A DNA stretch of 64,000 bases from Candidatus Defluviicoccus seviourii. Its GTDB lineage: Bacteria; Pseudomonadota; Alphaproteobacteria; Rhodospirillales; Defluviicoccaceae. This document shows, in pieces, positions 59,005 through 64,000 of the stretch. The position numbers and the translations under genes were made by a program. Positions within the stretch are counted from its first letter, which is position 1. Each line of letters starts with the position of its first letter. The notes below the pieces were generated by a model. The model worked only from the letters and a program-made list of their open reading frames with translations. It did not search any database and had not been told where the DNA came from. The stretch is taken from NCBI GenBank assembly GCA_900609035.2, contig UXAT02000045.1, forward strand, positions 98,418-162,417, given 5' to 3'.

Positions 59005-60003
59005 ATGCTAAAGCCCCCCTATGTGCTCTTCGTCGGCGATGCCCGCGATCAGCTCGCAGCCAAGACGGCTGTCGGCGTCCAATACTGGCGTCCGCAGATG
59101 TGCATCGGCCAGATCCGCCTTGACGGCTGCCGGGCCAGCCTTGAGCTGCCGGTCATGACGATCGCCGATGCGTGCGCTGCGGGCGCCCGGACGCTGATCG
59201 TCGGTCTCGCCAACGCCGGCGGCACCATCTCCGAGAGCTGGCTGCCAACGTTGACCGAAGCGCTCGGGGCCGGGCTCCACCTTGCGAGCGGCCTGCATCA
59301 GCGGTTGACGGACATCCCATCGCTATGTGCCGCGGCAGCCGCATCCGGATGCAGCCTGATCGATGTCCGCCATCCCCGCCAAGCCTTCGCGGTCGGCACC
59401 GGCGCAAGGCGGTCGGGGCGGCGGCTGCTCACCGTCGGCACCGATTGCTCCGTCGGCAAGATGTACACGGCGCTTGCGATCGAACGGGAACTGCATAAGC
59501 GCGGCATCGCCGCCGATTTTCGGGCCACCGGCCAGACCGGCATTTTCATCGCCGGCGACGGCGTTTCCGTCGATGCCGTTGTCGCCGATTTCATTTCCGG
59601 CGCCGTAGAGGAGCTGGCGCCTGCGAATGCGCCCGATCACTGGGACGTCATCGAGGGCCAGGGATCGTTGTTCCATCCGTCCTTCGCCGGCGTCAGCCTG
59701 GGCCTTTTGCACGGCGCGCAGGCCGAAGTGCTCGTGATGTGCCACGAGCCGACGCGAACGCACATGCGCGGCCTGCCGCACCAGCCGATGCCGGCGCTGA
59801 ACGACTGCATTGCCGCCAACGAAGCCGCAGCGCGGTTAACCCAACCCGATGCGCGCTGCATTGGCGTCGCCGTCAACACCAGCGGCCTGACGGCGGCAGC
59901 AGCGGCGGACACGCTTGAACGGCTCGCCGATGCGAGCGGTCTCCCCTGCGTCGATCCGGTCGCGGGCAGCGTTGCGCCGCTGGTGGAGCGCCTGCTCGCA
60001 TGA
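59005..60003 (+). CDS. dgcN: DUF1611 P-loop protein, DgcN-like (D-glutamate N-acetyltransferase)
   Basis: The 332-residue protein is a DUF1611 member. It has an N-terminal Rossmann-like part (LFVGDARDQLAAKTAVGV) and a C-terminal P-loop-type part (TVGTDCSVGKMYTALAIE, GQTGIFIAGDGVSVDAVV, IEGQGSLFHPSFAGVSLGLL). In marine proteobacteria a DUF1611 protein, DgcN, was reported to N-acetylate D-glutamate, acting with an enolase-superfamily racemase DgcA. Here the next gene is exactly such a protein, overlapping by 4 nt, so that function is the best assignment. Specific activity is inferred from family and pairing. Confidence 0.8.
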   Translation: MLKPPYVLFVGDARDQLAAKTAVGVQYWRPQMCIGQIRLDGCRASLELPVMTIADACAAGARTLIVGLANAGGTISESWLPTLTEALGAGLHLASGLHQRLTDIPSLCAAAAASGCSLIDVRHPRQAFAVGTGARRSGRRLLTVGTDCSVGKMYTALAIERELHKRGIAADFRATGQTGIFIAGDGVSVDAVVADFISGAVEELAPANAPDHWDVIEGQGSLFHPSFAGVSLGLLHGAQAEVLVMCHEPTRTHMRGLPHQPMPALNDCIAANEAAARLTQPDARCIGVAVNTSGLTAAAAADTLERLADASGLPCVDPVAGSVAPLVERLLA

Positions 60004-60983
60004 CCCGCTCGTTGCGCGCCTGGGCGGAGACCTGGTCGCTCGCTCGACCGTTCGCGATTTCCCGCGGAACCAAGACTCATGCGCACGTGATCATTTGCGT
60101 GGTCGAGGGTGACGGTTGCGTTGGCCGCGGCGAGTGCGTTCCCTATGGCCGCTACGGCGAAAGCACCGGTTCCGTCCTCGCCAGCATTCGAGAAGCCGCT
60201 CCCGCCATCGCTGCCGGCCTCGATCGCCCCGGCCTGTTGGAGCGGATGCCAGCGGGCGCGGCACGCAACGCCATCGACTGTGCGCTGTTCGACTGGGAAG
60301 CGAAGGTGCAAGGCCGCCCGGCCTGGGACATCGCTGGCGTGGCTGCACCGGCGGAGCAGACGACGGCTGAAACCATCGCCCTCGGCGATGTCGAGGCAAT
60401 GGCGCGCACCGCGCGGGCGCTGAGCGATCGGCCGCTCCTGAAGGTGAAGGTGGGACGCGATGATGTGATGGCCCGCGTCGCTGCGGTCCGACGTGAAGCG
60501 CCGCGCGCGAGCCTGATCGTCGATGCCAACGAGGCGTGGGACCGGCAGACGCTTGATACGGTCTGCCAGCCGTTGGCCGATCTGGGCGTGGAGATGATCG
60601 AGCAGCCGCTTCCGGCCGCCGAGGACGGCGCTCTGGCCGGCTACTGCGGTCTCGTGCCGTTGTGTGCCGATGAGTCCTTTCACACCGCAGCCGACATGGA
60701 GCGCCTGAAGCCCCTCTATCGGATCATGAACATCAAACTCGACAAGGCGGGGGGATTGACCGCCGCGCTGGCGTTGGCGCGAGCGGTGCGCGCCGCGGGT
60801 TTGGAGGTCATGATCGGCTGCATGGTCGCAACCTCGCTGGCTATCGCGCCGGCACTGCTGCTCGGCACGCTCGCGAAGGTGATCGACCTCGACGGCCCGC
60901 TATGGCTGGCACGCGACCGCACGCCCGGCCTTTCCATCCGCGCCGGCCGGATCACCCCAGCGCCGGCCGCGCTGTGGGGCTGA
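60000..60983 (+). CDS. dgcA: Enolase-superfamily racemase/epimerase, DgcA-like (N-acetyl-D-glutamate racemase)
   Basis: The 327-residue protein belongs to the muconate-lactonising/dipeptide-epimerase subgroup. Catalytic Lys lies in LLKVKVGRDD, metal ligands are Asp in IVDANEAWD, Glu in IEQPLP and Asp in LCADES, and the second catalytic Lys is in MNIKLDKAGGL. This fits racemases that work on both faces of an alpha-carbon, such as L-Ala-D/L-Glu epimerase. Pairing with the DUF1611 gene favours conversion of N-acetyl-D-Glu to N-acetyl-L-Glu; an Ala-Glu epimerase in peptidoglycan recycling is the alternative. Confidence 0.82.
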   Translation: MTRSLRAWAETWSLARPFAISRGTKTHAHVIICVVEGDGCVGRGECVPYGRYGESTGSVLASIREAAPAIAAGLDRPGLLERMPAGAARNAIDCALFDWEAKVQGRPAWDIAGVAAPAEQTTAETIALGDVEAMARTARALSDRPLLKVKVGRDDVMARVAAVRREAPRASLIVDANEAWDRQTLDTVCQPLADLGVEMIEQPLPAAEDGALAGYCGLVPLCADESFHTAADMERLKPLYRIMNIKLDKAGGLTAALALARAVRAAGLEVMIGCMVATSLAIAPALLLGTLAKVIDLDGPLWLARDRTPGLSIRAGRITPAPAALWG

Positions 60984-61039
60984 GCCTGCGCAGCTGACGC
61001 TGGCCGCTCGCCGCTGCCCTCGGCGCCGCGGCCTCGCCC

Positions 61040-61741
61040 TCACACCCGGCGCAGAACGGCGACCCGCATCGGTTGCTCGAACACCCAGCCATCTTCCGTC
61101 TGGGTGCCGAGCCGGGCGAAGTCACGCCTGAGAACTTCCTCCTCCTCCTCGAACCGGGTCCGGATGTTGGGATTGATCGTGGTCAGACGATCGTGGAAGG
61201 CCTGGAAGTTCGCGAGCGAGACCGTGTCGAGATGGCTGAGTGACTTCTCCAGAAGCAAGCCGTACTCCGGTGCCCGCATCAACGCGCGTTGGGCATTGTT
61301 GCGCACGATCGTCTCGTCGTGGATCGTTTTCATCAGCTCGAAGTATGGACCCTCGGGAAACGGTTCGGAAATAAAGAGGACGCCGCCATGCTTGAGCACG
61401 CGCGCTGCCTCGTGCAGGGCGCGCTGCATGACCGAGCCATCGACGTGGTGCAACGAGTTGAAGTAGATGACGATATCGGCGAACCGGTTCGGAAACGGCA
61501 GATCCTCAGCGGAGCCTTGAATGTAGTCCTCGTCGGCGACCGCCTTTGCCGCACGGGCAAGCGCGAGCTGTCGCGGGCTGACCTCAACGCCATGCACGTG
61601 CGCGCCGCGGCGGGTCATCTGCCGCGTCAGCCAACCGTTGCCGCAGCCGACATCAATGACGGTGGCGCCATCAAGGTGCAGAAACTCCTCGACCACCTCC
61701 AGGCTCGCCCGCTTTTCCATTTCTTTGCCCACGTTGATCAC
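61040..61741 (-). CDS. Class I SAM-dependent methyltransferase
   Basis: The 233-residue protein has motif I VIDVGCGNGWLTRQM (about residue 32), the acidic end of strand 2 in VHGVEVSP, YIQGSAEDLPFPNRFADIVI, and the post-motif EAARVLKHGGVLFISEPFP. These define a UbiE/Methyltransf_11-type enzyme. The tail has a Glu-rich FEEEEEVLRRDF helix. Substrate is unknown. It converges on dgcA and is divergent from the acyl-CoA dehydrogenase gene across 77 bp. Confidence 0.85.
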   Translation of the reverse strand: MINVGKEMEKRASLEVVEEFLHLDGATVIDVGCGNGWLTRQMTRRGAHVHGVEVSPRQLALARAAKAVADEDYIQGSAEDLPFPNRFADIVIYFNSLHHVDGSVMQRALHEAARVLKHGGVLFISEPFPEGPYFELMKTIHDETIVRNNAQRALMRAPEYGLLLEKSLSHLDTVSLANFQAFHDRLTTINPNIRTRFEEEEEVLRRDFARLGTQTEDGWVFEQPMRVAVLRRV

Positions 61742-61818
61742 TCGCTGGTCATCACTGTTCGTATTGGCTTAAAAAGCACCCGTAAGCCGATTTCGGGCCC
61801 TTGTAACGCATCTCAATC

Positions 61819-62970
61819 ATGACGGAAACCTACGACGAAATCCGCGCTTCGGTACGCGCCCTGTGTTCCCGCTTCCCTGACCCGTACTGGCGCCAACTCG
61901 ACTCAGAACGTGCCTACCCGGACGCGTTCGTGCGTGCGCTGACCGAGGCCGGCTTTCTTGCCGCCCTGATCCCGCCTGAATACGGGGGCAGCGGCCTTGG
62001 CCTCGGCGCCGCTTGCGCGATCCTCGAGGAGGTTCAGCATTCGGGCGGCAACGCCGCCACCTGTCATGCCCAAATGTACACGATGGGGACGGTTCTGCGC
62101 TATGGCAATGCCGAGCAGAAGGCGACCTTCCTGCCGGCAATCGCATCGGGAGCGCTGCGACTGCAGGCGTTTGGGGTGACGGAACCCACCAGCGGCACCG
62201 ACACGAGCCGCATCCGCACCACCGCCGCGGCCGATGGCGACAGCTACGTCATCAACGGCCAGAAGGTGTGGACGTCGCGGGCCGAGTATTCCGACCTGAT
62301 GCTGCTCCTGGCCCGCACGACGCCGCGCGAGCAGGCGGCGCGACCACACGACGGCATGTCAGTGTTTCTCGTCGACCTCAGGACCTGCCGCGGCAGCGGC
62401 CTGACGATTCGGCCGATTCGGGCGATGCTCAACCACCATGCGACCGAGGTCTTTTTCGACAACCTGCGGATCCCGAAGAGCAGCTTGATCGGCGAAGAGG
62501 GAAAGGGGTTTCGCTACATCCTCGACGGCATGAATGCGGAACGAATCCTGATTGCGGCCGAATGCATCGGCGATGCCCGCTGGTTCATCGACCGCGCGTC
62601 CGCTTATGCCAAGGAACGCCAGGTGTTCGGCCGGCCGATCGGCCAGAATCAGGGCATCCAGTTCCCGATCGCCCGCGCCTACGCCGCCACCGAGGCGGCC
62701 GCCCTGATGGTGCAACGGGCCGCCAGCCTGTTCGACGCCGGTGCCGCCTGCGGGACCGAGGCCAACATGGCAAAGCTGTTGGCGGCGGATGCCTCCTGGG
62801 CAGCGGCCGACATGTGCCTGCAGACGCACGGCGGCTTCGGATTCGCGGTCGAGTACGATGTCGAGCGCAAGTTCCGCGAGACCCGGCTTTATCAGGTGGC
62901 GCCCGTGTCGACCAACCTGATCCTTGCGTATCTCGCCGAGCATGTCCTCGGCCTGCCGCGCTCGTATTGA
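61819..62970 (+). CDS. Acyl-CoA dehydrogenase family protein
   Basis: The 383-residue flavoprotein shows IPPEYGGSGLGL, LQAFGVTEPTSGTDTSR and YVINGQKVWTSRAEYSDL in the N-terminal and middle domains. RQVFGRPIGQNQGIQFPIA and LQTHGGFGFAVEYDVERKFR follow in the C-terminal domain. The usual catalytic-Glu motif (YEGTSEI type) is replaced by YQVAPVSTNLILAY, a feature of one ACAD branch ending in LGLPRSY. The oxidised thioester cannot be named. Its stop shares one base with the next start (TGATG). Confidence 0.9.
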   Translation: MTETYDEIRASVRALCSRFPDPYWRQLDSERAYPDAFVRALTEAGFLAALIPPEYGGSGLGLGAACAILEEVQHSGGNAATCHAQMYTMGTVLRYGNAEQKATFLPAIASGALRLQAFGVTEPTSGTDTSRIRTTAAADGDSYVINGQKVWTSRAEYSDLMLLLARTTPREQAARPHDGMSVFLVDLRTCRGSGLTIRPIRAMLNHHATEVFFDNLRIPKSSLIGEEGKGFRYILDGMNAERILIAAECIGDARWFIDRASAYAKERQVFGRPIGQNQGIQFPIARAYAATEAAALMVQRAASLFDAGAACGTEANMAKLLAADASWAAADMCLQTHGGFGFAVEYDVERKFRETRLYQVAPVSTNLILAYLAEHVLGLPRSY

Positions 62971-63515
62971 TGCTTGGCCGCACACGGCCGGCAGCGCCGG
63001 TTGATGCGGTCATCGTGCTGGGCGCCGCGCTGGCCGGCCCCGGCCTCCCCGGCCCGGCGCTGGTCCGCAGGCTCCGCCACGGAGTGGCTGTGTTCCGCCG
63101 CTGTGGCGCCCGCCATCTGGTGCTGTCCGGCGGCATCGTCCAGTCAACCCCGGCCGAGGCGGTCGTCATGCGGACGCTGGCCCGCGCCGACGGTATCGCC
63201 GATGCGTGCATCATCGTCGAGGACCAGTCGCGCAACACCTTCGAGAACGGCGTCTATTGCGGCCACCTGATGCGAGAGAACGGCTGGCGCAATGTGCTGG
63301 TCGTCACCGACGGTTTTCACCTGCCGCGCGCCTTGCTGGTCTTTCGCTGTCTCGGCCTGCGCGTTCGTGGCGAAGGCGTACCGCGGCCGGCCACCATGCC
63401 GCGCTCGCGCTGGACCCGCCATTACGCAATCGAGATGCTACGCCTGATGCGCAGCGCCTACCTGTTCAGCCGCGGCACCCACAAACCCGTCCTCAAGGCG
63501 GTTTGGAAGAACTGA
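62970..63515 (+). CDS. YdcF/DUF218-family protein
   Basis: The 181-residue protein has DAVIVLGAALAGPGLPGPAL, VFRRCGARHLVLSGG, and the family motif DQSRNTFENGVYCGHLM followed by VVTDGFHLPRALLVFR. These are DUF218/YdcF signatures; members bind SAM or act in envelope processes (SanA, ElyC). No membrane segment is obvious. The ATG at 62970 overlaps the acyl-CoA dehydrogenase stop. A much longer open frame upstream in this frame is only the shadow of that gene. The 242-bp stretch after it (63516-63757) shows nothing recognisable. Confidence 0.85.
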   Translation: MLGRTRPAAPVDAVIVLGAALAGPGLPGPALVRRLRHGVAVFRRCGARHLVLSGGIVQSTPAEAVVMRTLARADGIADACIIVEDQSRNTFENGVYCGHLMRENGWRNVLVVTDGFHLPRALLVFRCLGLRVRGEGVPRPATMPRSRWTRHYAIEMLRLMRSAYLFSRGTHKPVLKAVWKN

Positions 63516-63757
63516 CGGCAGCCGCCAGCCTCTCCGTGGCAGCTGCCGGTTTCTTGCGGTCGCACAGCAACTTTAAGACGACAACCAATCGGCATCACAT
63601 TCTAAAACGGGTTATTGGTCTGTAAGCCGCGGCGACGCCCTGCCTTCGGCGATCGAGCGTGACTATTTTATCTGTTGTTTAATAGTATGTTATGGGATTG
63701 GTCCGCGTCGGCCGCCGGACATGACAAATTCGCAAGCCTGAGTCACGAAAATCTCAT

Positions 63758-63786
63758 TTGCCTTTCACGTTGCGAACCATTATCTT
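63758..63786 (+). promoter_or_regulatory. Candidate promoter of the alpha-r8-like small RNA
   Basis: TTGCCT (63758-63763) and TATCTT (63781-63786) are separated by 17 nt. They lie about 80 nt before the terminator hairpin at 63866, giving a predicted transcript start near 63793. Confidence 0.45.
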
Positions 63787-63792
63787 TCCGTT

Positions 63793-63893
63793 TGTGCGGT
63801 GCAGCACGGTCATTCACATGACGTCGGTGGTGGCCGCACTTCTTGGACGTTTCCTCCCAAAACTCGGGCCGCGCCATGCGGCCCTTTTTTTTG
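63793..63893 (+). ncRNA. Small RNA resembling alpha-r8/suhB/mmgR
   Basis: A stem ACGTC/GACGT (near 63831 and 63847) is followed by a single-stranded CTTGGACGTTTCCTCCCA stretch and then a GC-rich intrinsic terminator. From memory of the family, alpha-r8 RNAs (also called suhB or mmgR) have a conserved UUUCCUCCCU core in exactly this place; nine of the ten bases match here. A promoter-like sequence is correctly spaced. The 5' end is estimated. Function in this organism is unknown; mmgR of Sinorhizobium limits polyhydroxybutyrate accumulation. After 63900 nothing else is seen to the window end. Confidence 0.6.
63866..63892 (+). terminator. Intrinsic terminator of the small RNA
   Basis: The 7-bp arms GGGCCGC (63866-63872) and GCGGCCC (63878-63884) enclose a 5-nt loop and are followed directly by eight T. 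This is the clearest Rho-independent terminator in the window. Confidence 0.9.
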
Positions 63894-64000
63894 TTCTTGA
63901 CGGGAAAGCGGGGCGGTGCCGGGCTAGAGTCAGATCTGGTTAGGTGGAAGCATATCCAGCGTTGACGAGGTAGTTATTGCATTCCTGGGGCGGGAAGCGG

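Noticed and set aside
62013..62969. N-terminal extension of the YdcF-like gene
   Set aside because: It is out of frame within the acyl-CoA dehydrogenase gene; the real start is the ATG at 62970.

Overview
The window is GC-rich, densely packed bacterial chromosome. It encodes single-copy housekeeping genes in arrangements typical of Alphaproteobacteria: a pyruvate dehydrogenase operon whose E1-beta carries its own lipoyl domain, the block tpiA-secG-pyrG-kdsA-eno-ftsB-pdhA, and a ppiD-trpE-trpG-trpD-trpC series. Gene content and protein style point to Rhodospirillales or a near relative, but no rRNA or other species marker is present, so genus is not claimed. No tRNA, rRNA, CRISPR array, insertion sequence, phage gene or replication origin was found.

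Layout. 1-4861 (minus): folK, rpoZ, relA/spoT, pdxJ, acpS and the start of lepB. 4992-11567: a NYN-domain protein, family 5 uracil-DNA glycosylase, smpB, dapA, a lytic transglycosylase, a HAD hydrolase, pncC and a COQ10/RatA-like gene. 11591-17775 (minus): the complete PDH operon pdhA-pdhB-pdhC-lpdA followed by lipA, which makes the cofactor that E2 needs. 17961-25140 (minus): ftsB, eno, an inserted zeta-type kinase with an unknown small partner, kdsA, pyrG, secG and tpiA. 25370-32195 (plus): ppiD and the trp genes, interrupted by two antisense genes. 32414-40311: a HIT protein, an unlisted 59-residue gene, an XRE regulator and a queuosine cluster (queA, tgt, queF, queG) that contains a STAND-type P-loop/TPR gene. 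40448-43515: a small monooxygenase, an iron-type alcohol dehydrogenase, a Tat-exported YcbK-like protein and a CBS protein.

43660-63515 is the more accessory part. A long minus-strand run holds four glycosyltransferases, a polysaccharide-deacetylase-like gene and a complete oligopeptide ABC importer. Divergent from it is a gene for an ABC exporter-like protein whose ATPase motifs are all degraded, followed by a single-domain cyclic-nucleotide-binding protein. Next come a DUF1611/enolase-superfamily pair matching the DgcN-DgcA D-glutamate pathway, a methyltransferase, an acyl-CoA dehydrogenase and a YdcF-type protein. The window ends with a probable small RNA resembling the alphaproteobacterial alpha-r8/suhB/mmgR family, with its own promoter and terminator.

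The least explained items are the pseudo-ABC protein with its cNMP partner and divergent glycan genes, the STAND/TPR gene inside the queuosine cluster, and the zeta-kinase pair placed inside conserved synteny. Two-hairpin intergenic repeats occur near 18.7 kb and 32.3 kb.
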